The position numbers were made by a program, and so were the translations under genes. From NCBI GenBank assembly GCA_022843605.1, contig JALHNI010000022.1:26350-62429 (forward strand): a DNA stretch of 36,080 nucleotides, read 5' to 3'. The stretch comes from Bryobacter sp. (GTDB lineage: Bacteria > Acidobacteriota > Terriglobia > Bryobacterales > Bryobacteraceae). The notes beneath the pieces are model-generated. The model was not told the origin of the DNA and made no database searches. It was given only the letters and a program-made list of their open reading frames with translations. Of the stretch, positions 1 to 8,138 are shown piece after piece; within the stretch, counting starts at the first letter, position 1, and every line of letters starts with the position of its first letter.

Positions 1-1759
1 CCACCTGTTCCATCACCGCGCGTGATCGCTTGACGGGATCCTGGTCCAGCGGTTGCACGGTGATTCCGCCCAACACCACCGGCAGCGCCTTGAACAGTGG
101 GTCGATCTTCTCGCTGATCTTCTCTTCGCGATCCAGGTTGAACGCGAAGACACCCTCTTGCGAGGCAAAGAAGCGAGCCGTGCCGGCCGCCACTGCCCGC
201 GGCCCCAGCGGCCCGATTGACGACACCTTGGAGAGTAGCCCGCCGTTGACGGGATCGCCGTCGAGCCGCCAGATGCTGCGTTCCTTCCAGATGACGCTGG
301 ACCGGCCCAGGTACGAGACGTTTAGAATCTCCTCATCGTCATCGCCGATGGGTTCGTAGCTCTCTTCACCGACATTCTGGGGCTGATTGATGTCGCTCCA
401 GTAGAGCGCATTGCGACGCTCCGCCGTCGACCAGATCAGCAGCCGGTTACCCGCCGCCACCACGCCCCGCGCCAACGGGGGAGGTGTGTTCGTGATCGGC
501 AGGAAGACACCCAGCGCGTTCGCGTCCTCCTCGCCAATCAACACGTCAAAGGTGGTCGTTACGGCGTCTTCGAGGGTGCCGAATCTAAGAGCTCCATCCA
601 GCGTCCCACCGGAGAGGTAGATGTGCCGTCGAACTACACCCTCACTCGGTGCCGGCGTGGCGATGTCGGTGATGCGCAGCCGTTGCTTCGAGACCTGCAC
701 TTCGGCACTCTCTGGCCCGCCGTTGGTCTCTTCTCCATCTGCCGTCTCGAACGTGACATATGCCTGATATTTTCCTTCCAAGCTGCCAGCAGCACCGCCA
801 TACACCTGCCAATCGGCGAACCGCACAATCGTCGCGCCGGTGGTCACTACAGAAATGAAGACGCTTGACGCATGACTCCAATCTCGCTCCGAGGAGCCAA
901 TCCGCTCCCACCAGAGCGGCGGACTCTCGATCGGTACATCTGCTGGTTTCTCGCGCAGGATCTCCACTTGGGCCCAGGCGTCAACCACAGCGGCTAACCG
1001 TGAGCCTGGGATACTCACCCGGTAATAGTTATCCACGCCGTCGACATACCCGATTCCCACATACAAATCGATCCGCTCCACCATGGACGGATCCGACGCG
1101 GAGATGGCTAACGAGAACACGTCTTCGCCGCGCTGAGTGCCCTCAATCCCGAAGTCCCGCTCACCGGCGTAGGAGTAACTCGCATCCGTTTGCCCACCGG
1201 CATCACGGAAGAACGTCAGCACCGGACGGCCGCCCAGAGTCTCATGCAGCAACACAGCCGGGTCAGTCGCCAGCGAGCCATCCAGCCAGAACTGGAAGCC
1301 CGCCGCGAAGTCATTCACCACTTTCGAGATACGGGAGAGGAGAGTAATCACAGGGGCCGTAGAAGGCTCCGCGGGCAACCAGGGGCGAAACGCGGTGCCT
1401 TCGTCCTTGCCGGACTTGCCCCGGTTCATAAACCAGATGCGGTTATTCATGGATGCGCCGAAGATGGGGCCGCCGTCGAACCCGGAAGCGATCTCAGTGC
1501 CGTCGCGGAAGAGCTTGTCGAGGGTGCCGGCGTAGCGGTTGCGGTCCGGATTGCCGCGCCGCACCATCAGGGAATGCACTGGCCCCACACCAGGAGAGGA
1601 TGGAACGTAGGTCATGCCCGGACGGGCAACCAGCTTGCCTACTTGATCGGGACGCCAGTTCTGCATGATCAAGGCGTCAGGTTCGGGGGTTTTGTCGACG
1701 GGCGGGAGGTAATTGAGGGAGCCACTAAGGACGCGCTGTTGATCTTTCCGGTAGGCCAC
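1..1759 (-). CDS. Phage nozzle/head-completion (gp10-like) beta-propeller protein, partial
   Basis: An open minus-strand frame runs from about 1759 off the left edge of the window without a stop (about 586 codons visible), so the C-terminus is missing. The N-terminal part has a segment of the type MQNWRPDQVGKLVARPGMTY, and further on come repeated short beta-rich blocks (for example NRLLIWSTAERRNALYWSD, then SYLGRSSVIWKERSIWRLDG). Such blades are typical of phage beta-propeller proteins that close the head below the adaptor, such as P22 gp10 or T7-type nozzle proteins. The place downstream of capsid and adaptor-like genes fits. The start is uncertain: GTG at 1759 is the first usable start after an in-frame stop but has no clear ribosome site; an in-frame ATG lies at Met41, counting from the GTG. 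A 14-codon ORF with a strong ribosome site lies just upstream. Confidence 0.7.
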   Translation of the reverse strand, partial: MAYRKDQQRVLSGSLNYLPPVDKTPEPDALIMQNWRPDQVGKLVARPGMTYVPSSPGVGPVHSLMVRRGNPDRNRYAGTLDKLFRDGTEIASGFDGGPIFGASMNNRIWFMNRGKSGKDEGTAFRPWLPAEPSTAPVITLLSRISKVVNDFAAGFQFWLDGSLATDPAVLLHETLGGRPVLTFFRDAGGQTDASYSYAGERDFGIEGTQRGEDVFSLAISASDPSMVERIDLYVGIGYVDGVDNYYRVSIPGSRLAAVVDAWAQVEILREKPADVPIESPPLWWERIGSSERDWSHASSVFISVVTTGATIVRFADWQVYGGAAGSLEGKYQAYVTFETADGEETNGGPESAEVQVSKQRLRITDIATPAPSEGVVRRHIYLSGGTLDGALRFGTLEDAVTTTFDVLIGEEDANALGVFLPITNTPPPLARGVVAAGNRLLIWSTAERRNALYWSDINQPQNVGEESYEPIGDDDEEILNVSYLGRSSVIWKERSIWRLDGDPVNGGLLSKVSSIGPLGPRAVAAGTARFFASQEGVFAFNLDREEKISEKIDPLFKALPVVLGGITVQPLDQDPVKRSRAVMEQV

Positions 1760-1806
1760 GCCGGAAAATTGCGGCTGATGCTACTTGAAACACCAGCCGC
1801 AAACAC

Positions 1807-1851
1807 CTAAAAGCCGATGGGTGGTTCGAGCGGTGGGCTGGGCGGAATCAT
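1807..1851 (-). CDS. 14-codon proline-rich ORF with strong ribosome binding site
   Basis: Reading MIPPSPPLEPPIGF then TAG. It is preceded by AAGGAGGTG with 5 nt to the ATG, one of the best ribosome sites in the prophage. It lies between the 215-codon adaptor-like gene and the nozzle-like gene, and its stop is 47 nt before the likely GTG start of the latter. It does not join the nozzle frame by a single frameshift, because that frame has its own stop in between. It resembles a second short ORF at 17243 (same Pro-Pro-Gly-Phe ending). It may be a short leader whose translation couples to the next gene, or a real micro-peptide; no function is known to me. Confidence 0.4.
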   Translation of the reverse strand: MIPPSPPLEPPIGF

Positions 1852-1880
1852 AGCAACACCTCCTTTCACCGGTGACATTG

Positions 1881-2528
1881 CTACATCGCCACCCCGTAAA
1901 GCCCCGCCGCCGCTTGCCGGTACAACTCCGCATGCACAGCGCACCGCGCCGCCGTCTCGGGCATCGCCGCATCGCCCTCCCGCTTCATCAGTTGCGAGAA
2001 CGCGCCGTGTATCGCGGCATCCCCCAACCAGCCCGGAATCTCGATCGCCGCGCCGGTCACTTCGTCCAGTGCCACCACCGCCAGCACCAGCACGCTCACC
2101 GTGGCAGTGGGTGCGGGCCAGAGCCTCACCACGTTATCGCCGTCATGCTCATGTACCCAGCGCTTCGGCGTCCCCGTCTGCGACCGCCAGCCCCCACCGG
2201 CCAAGGCTTCTACTTCAGAGACCGTTGCCGGCCGCAGCGTCGCCCCAGCCACCGCGACATGCAGCACCGACACCAGCCGATCAGGTAACGCCACCGTCGC
2301 GCCGCTGGTGGTGAGGGGGAGGCTCACCACCGACAACCGCGCCGCCCGATGCAACTGCACCAGCGCTTCGTCTACCTGCCCCCAGATCTCCGCTTCGGTC
2401 CACGTCCAGCCGGGTTCCAGGTCTGAGACAGATTGAACGTGAAGGACGGGCAACCAGGAGCCAAGGAGGGCGGCAAGGTCAAGCTGCCCCGCACTAAGAG
2501 AGCCGCCACCAGAAGGGAGATATGGCAC
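1881..2528 (-). CDS. Phage adaptor-like structural protein (third of three)
   Basis: A 215-residue protein with GTG start at 2528 behind GAGGTG (about 8 nt spacing). Layout: an N-terminal helical segment (WTWTEAEIWGQVDEALVQLHRAA), a beta-rich middle (LPDRLVSVLHVAVAGATLRPAT, NVVRLWPAPTATVSVLVLAVV) and a C-terminal helical segment (IHGAFSQLMKREGDAAMPETAARCAVHAELYRQ). This helix-beta-helix plan is shared with the products at 4545-5201 and 5434-6309, and is that expected for head-tail adaptor subunits of short-tailed phages, which bind below the portal ring. I see no catalytic motif. The assignment rests on architecture and gene position, not on a searched match. Confidence 0.5.
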   Translation of the reverse strand: MPYLPSGGGSLSAGQLDLAALLGSWLPVLHVQSVSDLEPGWTWTEAEIWGQVDEALVQLHRAARLSVVSLPLTTSGATVALPDRLVSVLHVAVAGATLRPATVSEVEALAGGGWRSQTGTPKRWVHEHDGDNVVRLWPAPTATVSVLVLAVVALDEVTGAAIEIPGWLGDAAIHGAFSQLMKREGDAAMPETAARCAVHAELYRQAAAGLYGVAM

Positions 2529-2540
2529 AGATTATTCACC

Positions 2541-3950
2541 TCACACCTCATAACCGAATACCGTCACCCGGCCAGAAGCGCCAGCGCCTGACGTGTAGCG
2601 CAGCACCACATCCACAGCATCTGATGGGTGACCATTGGGGAAGGTGATCGTCACGATGTCATCCACTGCGAAGTTGCCGTCGAGCACCGCATTCGCAGAC
2701 GATTCAGTGGTCCAGAAGATGGCAAACTCGCCACCGCCACCCACCTTCAACACGATGGATTCAATAATGAGCCGCTTCCCGCCTGCTGGCGTCAGTAGCG
2801 CTTGATCCGTCTGCGACGCCGTAAAGGCCACCGTCGCACGTCTGACAGTCCGAACCACGTTGCCAGCTGGCAGAACAGACAGCGGCGAGGCCTGGGTGAT
2901 TGCCGAACCGTCCGCGGCCACAATGCCAACTCGAGGCACGCCCGCCGCCGCCGCCACCACCGCCGCGCCGCCGAACTGCGTCACATTCATGGCCCACGGC
3001 GCGCCGCCCTGGTTCGCTGTGACGGTGCCATCTACCGTCAGGGAACCGCCATCGTCCTGTACAGCCACAGCGCCGGAAGCATTCGTCTTCAGCGCCCGCG
3101 CGTTGGTGCCGTCACTGCCAGCCACCAGCGTGGCCTTCGTTGGCGCGGCGGACCCCACCGTCCCCACCACATCGTCCGCCAACTCCACGGCCGTCTTGAT
3201 CGAGCCGAGATCGGCGTTGCTGACCGGTTGCGTCGTCGTGCCAGTCGGATCCACACGAATCGGCAGCGCCGCAATGCCGATTTCCGCGCCGTCGTCCTTG
3301 CGCAGGTTCACATGCAGCCCGCGCCGTTGGGTGATGCGTAGCGCCGCCGCTTGATCTTCAGCGGGAGCGGAACTGATGGTGTCATTGAAGACGGCCCCCG
3401 CCACGGAGACCGAGCCCGAGCCCTCAGTGAAGGTGGACTTATCCGTCTGCGTTGCGGCAGAACTCACCGCGCCGGTCACCTTCAGCGCATCGCCGGTGAA
3501 GGCCGCGCCAGTGATCGCCACTGTCCACGTGCCGCTTTGCGTGGCTGCCACAGTGCCATCGACCGTGAGGCTGCCACCACCATCGTCGACACTCAAATTG
3601 CCGCCGTTATCCGTCACCGGCAGAGCAGTGATGAACGCGGTACCATCGCTCAGCCGTACACCGACTGGTGACGTTGCGGGAGCGTCGACCGTCAGGGACC
3701 CAGCCCCGTCATCCACCGAGAGAAAGCCACCATTGTCTGAGACCGGTAGCGCGGACGCCGCCGACACCGCGACCGTGCCTTGCACCCGCGTCACGTCGAC
3801 ATCGAGCCCGTTGGTGCCCTCGCCAGGTGCGTCGATCGCGGTGCCGTCCGCGCCAAGCGAGAGCTTCACCCGCTGGTGATGGACGCCGCCGACTTCATCC
3901 GATCCAAGGGTAACGCCGACGCCTGGAGTGATCGCAAAGTTATCAGCCAT
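2541..3950 (-). CDS. Repeat-rich phage structural protein
   Basis: A 469-residue Gly/Ser/Thr/Val/Asp-rich protein with almost no cysteine and no catalytic motif. It carries a repeated unit: residues 67-89 (ALPVSDNGGFLSVDDGAGSL...) and 109-131 (ALPVTDNGGNLSVDDGGGSL...), with a shorter copy near 295-309 (VQDDGGSLTVDG). A segment near 230-245 (ALPIRVDPTGTTTQPVS) is of a type frequent in phage virion proteins. The last 120 residues form a separate beta-rich domain (from LLTPAGGKRLIIESIVLKV to the end) similar in style to spike-base or receptor-binding accessory domains. The start ATG at 3950 overlaps the stop of the upstream lysin gene by 8 nt, so the two are translationally coupled. Likely a virion surface or tail-associated protein; exact role unknown. 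Confidence 0.6.
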   Translation of the reverse strand: MADNFAITPGVGVTLGSDEVGGVHHQRVKLSLGADGTAIDAPGEGTNGLDVDVTRVQGTVAVSAASALPVSDNGGFLSVDDGAGSLTVDAPATSPVGVRLSDGTAFITALPVTDNGGNLSVDDGGGSLTVDGTVAATQSGTWTVAITGAAFTGDALKVTGAVSSAATQTDKSTFTEGSGSVSVAGAVFNDTISSAPAEDQAAALRITQRRGLHVNLRKDDGAEIGIAALPIRVDPTGTTTQPVSNADLGSIKTAVELADDVVGTVGSAAPTKATLVAGSDGTNARALKTNASGAVAVQDDGGSLTVDGTVTANQGGAPWAMNVTQFGGAAVVAAAAGVPRVGIVAADGSAITQASPLSVLPAGNVVRTVRRATVAFTASQTDQALLTPAGGKRLIIESIVLKVGGGGEFAIFWTTESSANAVLDGNFAVDDIVTITFPNGHPSDAVDVVLRYTSGAGASGRVTVFGYEV

Positions 3951-4542
3951 GCGCCGAAATTGCGGCGCGGGCGCGTGCGATTGCGGCTGTTACCTCACGA
4001 GAGGACCCAATGGAGATGAGCTTGGCGGCGTAGTTCGGCTTCTTCGTCACCGGGTCTTTCGACGTCGCATACCCGCCGTCCTGCAAAAACTGGGCCATTT
4101 GCCGCCAGTCCTTGGCTTCTTTGAATCGGTATTGCTTCATGGTCTGAATCATGCCGATCTTCGAGGCCAGGGCCTGCTCTACGCTCTCGAACTTCGCGAA
4201 CTTGCGGTTCATCCGAACCCGCATCACGCCGCCCCACGTCGCCGGCAGCGGCTTTAGATCCTCGCGCGTGGCCGTCGCCCGCTCTTCCGCAGAGAATCCC
4301 TTGAACTGGGCAAAGGTGATGTCTTCGAAGGTCAGAGCCCACACCCAATCGGCATGAATCTTCGGGCTATAAGTGATGCCGAAAGGGTTGTTCCCGGCCT
4401 TGATCGACGCTTGCCCCCATCCAGACTCGAGCGCGGCCGACGCCACGCTGTTTTCCGCCCAATACCCCGTCTTCGCCTGCCAGGCCACGGCCACCGGCGC
4501 GAACCAATCCAACCACTTCTGCTGAGACGCCATCAGGGGCAT
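3943..4542 (-). CDS. Glucosaminidase-type (GH73/FlgJ-like) phage lysin
   Basis: A 199-residue protein related to N-acetylglucosaminidases that cut the glycan strand of peptidoglycan. The signature ASAALESGWGQA (residues 35-46) followed by NNPFGI (51-56) is the GH73 catalytic region, with Glu39 as the likely general acid. ATG at 4542 is preferred over longer frames because GGAG lies 5 nt upstream and the N-terminus (MPLMASQQKWLDWFAPVAVA) fits the family start. No signal peptide or membrane segment is present. It sits among head-completion genes rather than in a lysis cassette, with no holin next to it, so it may be a virion-associated enzyme that opens the wall during DNA entry, as P22 gp4 does, rather than a release endolysin. 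Confidence 0.8.
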   Translation of the reverse strand: MPLMASQQKWLDWFAPVAVAWQAKTGYWAENSVASAALESGWGQASIKAGNNPFGITYSPKIHADWVWALTFEDITFAQFKGFSAEERATATREDLKPLPATWGGVMRVRMNRKFAKFESVEQALASKIGMIQTMKQYRFKEAKDWRQMAQFLQDGGYATSKDPVTKKPNYAAKLISIGSSREVTAAIARARAAISAHG

Positions 4543-4544
4543 AT

Positions 4545-5201
4545 CTACTCCTTCACCCGTTCGGGCTTCCACGCCCGCGAGAAATCGTATTTCGCCAGTT
4601 CCACTGGCAACGTGTCGTAGCCCACCCCGACCGATCGAGCCCGCACGTACGCCGCTCGAGCCTGGACGATCGCCATGAATTCGTTGAACAGGTCCAGACT
4701 CTTCGCGAGTTCCTGCCCGCCATGCTTCAGCCGCACACGATACTTGCCGTAGCAGTCTAAGGCGGGCCAATCCACTTCCGGGATGACGGGATCAGCGCCA
4801 TCGACCAATGCCGGAGGCTCCGCCGCGTAGGTCATAGTGACCGAGTGCGCAGTCACACCCTTCCAGAACAGCAGCAGGTTGACACCCGCCTGCACATAGC
4901 GCGTGGGAGCACTCGCCGTGTCCGTCCGCCACGTGTTGGCTTTCGCGTCCAGGTCCACCAGCGTCGCCGGGAGGATGCGGCCCGCGGCGTCCTCTAGCCG
5001 TAGAGCCACCAGATAGTCAGGCACCAGTGTCCGCACTTCGGTCACCGCATCGACCGAGATGGTCACCCGCTTCTCGTACGCCAAGGTGAGTAGGCAGTAG
5101 AGCCGCTGGCCCTCGTTGAGTGCCGCGAGCACTTCCGACCGCGTGTACCCCACCGGCGCCGTTGGGTCTTCGTCCAGTTGCCGCAGGATCTCGTCAACCA
5201 T
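4545..5201 (-). CDS. Phage adaptor-like structural protein (second of three)
   Basis: A 218-residue protein. The ATG at 5201 overlaps the stop of the upstream 89-codon gene (TAATG) and has AGGA 4 nt upstream. The N-terminus is helical (MVDEILRQLDEDPTAPVGYT... EVLAALNEGQRLYCLLTLAYE), followed by a beta-rich section (TISVDAVTEVRTLVPDYLVALRLEDAAGRILPA... HSVTMTYAAEPPAL) and a helical tail (LDLFNEFMAIVQARAAYVRARSVG). This is the same plan as the proteins at 1881-2528 and 5434-6309. A role in the neck or adaptor of a short-tailed phage is inferred from that architecture and position. Confidence 0.5.
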   Translation of the reverse strand: MVDEILRQLDEDPTAPVGYTRSEVLAALNEGQRLYCLLTLAYEKRVTISVDAVTEVRTLVPDYLVALRLEDAAGRILPATLVDLDAKANTWRTDTASAPTRYVQAGVNLLLFWKGVTAHSVTMTYAAEPPALVDGADPVIPEVDWPALDCYGKYRVRLKHGGQELAKSLDLFNEFMAIVQARAAYVRARSVGVGYDTLPVELAKYDFSRAWKPERVKE

Positions 5202-5470
5202 TAGTCCTGGTCCGCCTGTTCAAGAGATTGGTTGAGCGGCTTTCCCCGGTATTGGATGAGAGGCTTGCCGCGTTTGCCATCCCGATGCCACGCCCCCGCC
5301 TCGGCCGCTCGCCCACACTCATAGGCAGCCACATAGGCAGCCATCAGCGCATCCGCGACAAGCAGAATCTTGACCCGCTGTGCAACCCCGCGCGTCACCA
5401 GCGTATACGCCTTCTCCTCCGCCTCCTGCCGCGTCACATGCGCCCCCAGTCGCGCCGATGATCCGCCCAC
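5201..5470 (-). CDS. Small hypothetical phage protein (89 aa)
   Basis: A short basic protein starting at GTG 5470 inside the 3' end of the upstream gene (37 nt overlap) and ending at TAA that shares one base with the next ATG. The central part is predicted helical (EAEEKAYTLVTRGVAQRVKILLVADALMAAYVAAYECGRAAEAGAW), the C-terminus polar (KPLIQYRGKPLNQSLEQADQD). I do not recognise the family. Tight coupling on both sides supports that it is translated as part of the structural operon. Confidence 0.55.
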   Translation of the reverse strand: MGGSSARLGAHVTRQEAEEKAYTLVTRGVAQRVKILLVADALMAAYVAAYECGRAAEAGAWHRDGKRGKPLIQYRGKPLNQSLEQADQD

Positions 5471-6309
5471 CGCGCTACCCGCTCCGGCCGCACTTCGCCC
5501 CGCAACTCCACCGGTCCCATGCGCTCGGCAGCCTTATTGATCGCCGCCGCCACCCCGCGCTCATACGCGCCTTCGAAGCGGTCCGCGCTGGTCCAGTCGG
5601 CTTTAGATGCGGCGCAGTTGGCCGAGACGCCATCCTCGATCACAGACGGGTTCATCCACGTCGTCAGCGGCGTACTCTTTACCGTCGCGTCGACCGAGCC
5701 TTCAAGCACAGCTTCTACTTCCAGGCTCGAATACACCTCCGGCAATGGATAGATCTCGATCCGCGGTAGGTTGTCGGCACCATCCACAGCCGGGCAATAC
5801 GCAATCGGCTCGCCGACTCCCTTACCCCTTGCCGATCGGTACCGCATCTCCGTCTTCGACCAGGATGCGAGCGGCTGGCCATCGCTTCGCGTGACGCCGG
5901 TGATCATCCGCACGTTCGCCGGGAGATCCAGGATGCGCGCGTTCATCCGGAACGTCTTGCCGGTGCCGGTCACGCCTTCATAGCCGCGATCGAGTAGGCC
6001 CGTCGTTGCATCCACATACTCGAAGACGTAGAGCACTTCCTCAACGGGGACGCGGATCACTCTGCCCGTCATTGCAGGCGTGAACACGCCGGTCGTGATG
6101 GTCACCGCATTGCTTCCATTCGTCGCCGCGATGGTGCCGGTGTTGTACTCCGCAGGCAGGCCCACCACGATCCGTGTCTCTTGCCGCGGCCAGGGCACGC
6201 GGTCGAGCACGTCACGATACCGCTGCTCGATCCAGCCTTCGACCAGTTCCAGGTCAGTGCCGGGGAACTTCTTGATGATGCGCAACGCCAAATCGCCGAG
6301 AGTGGCCAT
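5434..6309 (-). CDS. Phage adaptor-like structural protein (first of three)
   Basis: A 291-residue protein from ATG 6309 (a TTG at 6324 is an alternative). The N-terminal helix (LGDLALRIIKKFPGTDLELVEGWIEQRYRDVLDRVPW) is typical of phage adaptor proteins that sit under the portal. The middle is beta-rich with a segment like VFEYVDATTGLLDRGYEG, and a later stretch (LPRIEIYPLPEVYSSLEVEAVLEG) resembles the LWPAP beta segment of the protein at 1881-2528. The C-terminus is helical and Arg-rich. It is the first gene after a transcription terminator (6321-6358), so read-through or a promoter near the terminator would be needed. Adaptor function is inferred. Confidence 0.55.
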   Translation of the reverse strand: MATLGDLALRIIKKFPGTDLELVEGWIEQRYRDVLDRVPWPRQETRIVVGLPAEYNTGTIAATNGSNAVTITTGVFTPAMTGRVIRVPVEEVLYVFEYVDATTGLLDRGYEGVTGTGKTFRMNARILDLPANVRMITGVTRSDGQPLASWSKTEMRYRSARGKGVGEPIAYCPAVDGADNLPRIEIYPLPEVYSSLEVEAVLEGSVDATVKSTPLTTWMNPSVIEDGVSANCAASKADWTSADRFEGAYERGVAAAINKAAERMGPVELRGEVRPERVARWADHRRDWGRM

Positions 6310-6320
6310 GCGCGGAGATT

Positions 6321-6358
6321 GCAAAGAAAAAGGCCCCCAGGCTTATCTGCCGGGGGCC
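6321..6358 (-). terminator. Rho-independent terminator after the head genes
   Basis: On the minus strand GGCCCCC and GGGGGCC arms (7 GC base pairs) enclose a 13-nt loop and are followed by TTTTTCTTT. It sits downstream of the spike-base-like gene and just before the adaptor-like gene at 6309, so it probably attenuates transcription between the head genes and the neck/tail genes. Confidence 0.8.
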
Positions 6359-6398
6359 ATAGTGGCTGGTTCGTGACCTCAAGGAGACTGAAGATTGC

Positions 6399-6632
6399 CT
6401 ACCAGTAAACAACCAAGCCCGTCGCCGTCGTGTTGGTGGACCAGATGCGGGTGATCTGCAAATAGTAGACCACCCCCGCGATCACCGGAATCACGATATC
6501 GGTCCCCGCAATCGTCGTCACCCGGATGTTCCCCGCCACGCCGACGCTGAATCCAAGCACGCCGGCCGGAAGGTCCACCGTGTCACTCTTGGTGATCAGC
6601 CGCGCGTCGCGGAAGATGACGAGGGGAGCCAT
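6399..6632 (-). CDS. Spike-base-like phage protein (RCAP_rcc01079 type)
   Basis: A 77-residue beta-rich protein. The pattern DTVDLPAGVLGFSVGVAGNI followed by RVTTIAGTDIVIPVIAGVVY and a C-terminal RIWSTNTTATGLVVYW matches the layout I know for spike base proteins of the RCAP_rcc01079 family, which sit at the foot of head or tail spikes in gene transfer agents and related phages. It follows the major capsid gene by 2 nt and precedes a terminator, so it is made with the head proteins; a capsid-surface role is plausible. The family call is from memory of the pattern. Confidence 0.65.
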   Translation of the reverse strand: MAPLVIFRDARLITKSDTVDLPAGVLGFSVGVAGNIRVTTIAGTDIVIPVIAGVVYYLQITRIWSTNTTATGLVVYW

Positions 6633-6634
6633 GG

Positions 6635-7570
6635 TTAGAACCCGCTCCCGACCGCAGGCACGCCGAGGATGCCACGCGCGTTCTGGACGCCGTAGCTCCA
6701 GCGGTAGCGCATGCCCGTCTTCGTCGTCTCGTTCTCCCAGTCGGTGTCCGAGTTCATATAGGGCTTGTCCCGCTCGTACGCCACGACGTTGAGGGACGAC
6801 ATGTCGAACAGCATGAACTCCACCGGGCCCGGATCCTGCAGGTACTGGTAGACGAACAGATCCATGCTGCCGCCTTCGCCCTTTTGGATCGGGTTGATCG
6901 AGCGATTGGCCGTCTCGGGATCGTCCGTCGAGCGGAGCAACCGGAGGCCAAGGTACTCATTGCGAACCGGCACAATGAGCTTCGAGGGACGCAGCAACGC
7001 CGGAAACCCGGTGAGGTTCGGCGTTCGGCGCATCAGGATCTTCGCCGCTTCGAGCGAGCCCATGCTGAGCGTCATCGCCGGAAGGCGATTGCTCCAGGTG
7101 CCGCCGCGAAGCAGCGGATGCGTGGTTGAGAACGCGGGCTTGCCGTTGTACTGGATGTACCCAGTGTCGAAGCCGTTATTGTAGATCTGAGCAATCTGGA
7201 GCTCACGCGTCTCCGCGATCGAGCGGCCAAGCTGCTTGCTCATGTTGCCGATGATGGGCCACTTGCCCGCGTCTTCCGCCATCTCCAGCGTGGTCTGGAT
7301 GGCCAAACCGTACTTGAGGGGCAGAAAGTTCTTGGGCGTGCCGGGCCGCATCTCGTCGTACCCGATGTTCCCGCCCTCAGGAATGTAACGGGCCAAGCCG
7401 GTGCCGGCCACTTCCGTGTACTGATCCAGGCTCTTGGTGGTGGGGACCACTTTGATGACCTGGCTGTACTGCTCAGCGCGCTTAGCGAATTCGTCGAAGC
7501 ACGCCTTAGTGATCGCCGGCAGCATGGTGCTGCCGTAGAAATTCGTATACTGCTCACGAGACATTGGCAT
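6635..7570 (-). CDS. Major capsid protein
   Basis: A 311-residue protein. Features typical of HK97-fold or Mu gpT-like coats: an N-terminal helical region (YTNFYGSTMLPAITKACFDEFAKRAEQYSQVIKVVPTTKSLDQYTEVAG), the segment GNIGYDEMRPGTPKNFLPLKYGLAIQTTLEMAEDAG, and a beta-rich C-terminal half ending RYRWSYGVQNARGILGVPAVGSGF. ATG 7570 has GGGAG about 8 nt upstream; a second ATG at 7564 is possible. It lies in the usual place, downstream of portal and scaffold. No protease gene is seen between portal and coat, which fits a separate scaffold that is released rather than cleaved. Confidence 0.85.
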   Translation of the reverse strand: MPMSREQYTNFYGSTMLPAITKACFDEFAKRAEQYSQVIKVVPTTKSLDQYTEVAGTGLARYIPEGGNIGYDEMRPGTPKNFLPLKYGLAIQTTLEMAEDAGKWPIIGNMSKQLGRSIAETRELQIAQIYNNGFDTGYIQYNGKPAFSTTHPLLRGGTWSNRLPAMTLSMGSLEAAKILMRRTPNLTGFPALLRPSKLIVPVRNEYLGLRLLRSTDDPETANRSINPIQKGEGGSMDLFVYQYLQDPGPVEFMLFDMSSLNVVAYERDKPYMNSDTDWENETTKTGMRYRWSYGVQNARGILGVPAVGSGF

Positions 7571-7573
7571 GTG

Positions 7574-8098
7574 TTAGACTCCCGCCGCCCGCGTGTTGCG
7601 GATATGAAGGTTCGGAATGCAGATGAACCGCGCCAAGTTGCCGAAGGCGTTGTTCGGATCCGGGAAAAGACCGATGAGTTTCCAGTCCAGCGCCGCCGTC
7701 GTGGCCTTGCTCGACGTGTCCAGCATGTCGCCCGAGATGAGCGTGTAGCTGGACCCGGTCCCATCGATCGCGTTGCAGTTGAGGTGAACATCGGCAGCCA
7801 CAAGGCCAGTGCCGTCCGTGTCCGATTGCGCCTCAAATAGCGCATCAGGGGAAGTAATCACGCGTAAAGCCGCAGCTGTGGAGGCCGGGGAATACGCGTT
7901 GCAGATGCCGTAGAGCGGCGTCGTGCCAGGGGTATTCGTGCGGGTCACAGTGCCGTCAGCCGCCGGGAAGAGTCGATCACCGCGGAACCAAGCTTGCGCC
8001 AGACCAGCCGCTTTGGTCACTTCTTCCTGGTAGCACTCGCCACCGTTCGACCCGCGACCCACCAGCAAAAAGCCGTGGGCGTTGTCGAGATTGGGCAT
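7574..8098 (-). CDS. Phage head-associated structural protein (decoration-like)
   Basis: A 174-residue protein directly upstream of the coat gene (3 nt apart), starting at ATG 8098 behind an AGGAGG ribosome site. It begins MPNLDNAHGFLLVGR and continues with a beta-rich sequence (RGDRLFPAADGTVTRTNTPG, YGICNAYSPAS, DVHLNCNAIDGTGSSYTLISGDMLD). This resembles small virion proteins encoded beside coats in several phage groups that may decorate or stabilise the shell. No enzyme motif is visible. Role inferred from position and composition. Confidence 0.55.
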   Translation of the reverse strand: MPNLDNAHGFLLVGRGSNGGECYQEEVTKAAGLAQAWFRGDRLFPAADGTVTRTNTPGTTPLYGICNAYSPASTAAALRVITSPDALFEAQSDTDGTGLVAADVHLNCNAIDGTGSSYTLISGDMLDTSSKATTAALDWKLIGLFPDPNNAFGNLARFICIPNLHIRNTRAAGV

Positions 8099-8138
8099 AA
8101 GGCCCTCCTGAGATGTGGATGAGGTTAGGGAGTCAGCC

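Noticed and set aside
1190..1810. 206-codon plus-strand open frame
   Set aside because: Antisense to the nozzle-like gene, whose frame is open across the whole region and carries recognisable blades.
1759..1851. Frameshift joining the 14-codon ORF to the nozzle gene
   Set aside because: Both other frames contain stops in the gap, so a single frameshift could not create a continuous protein.
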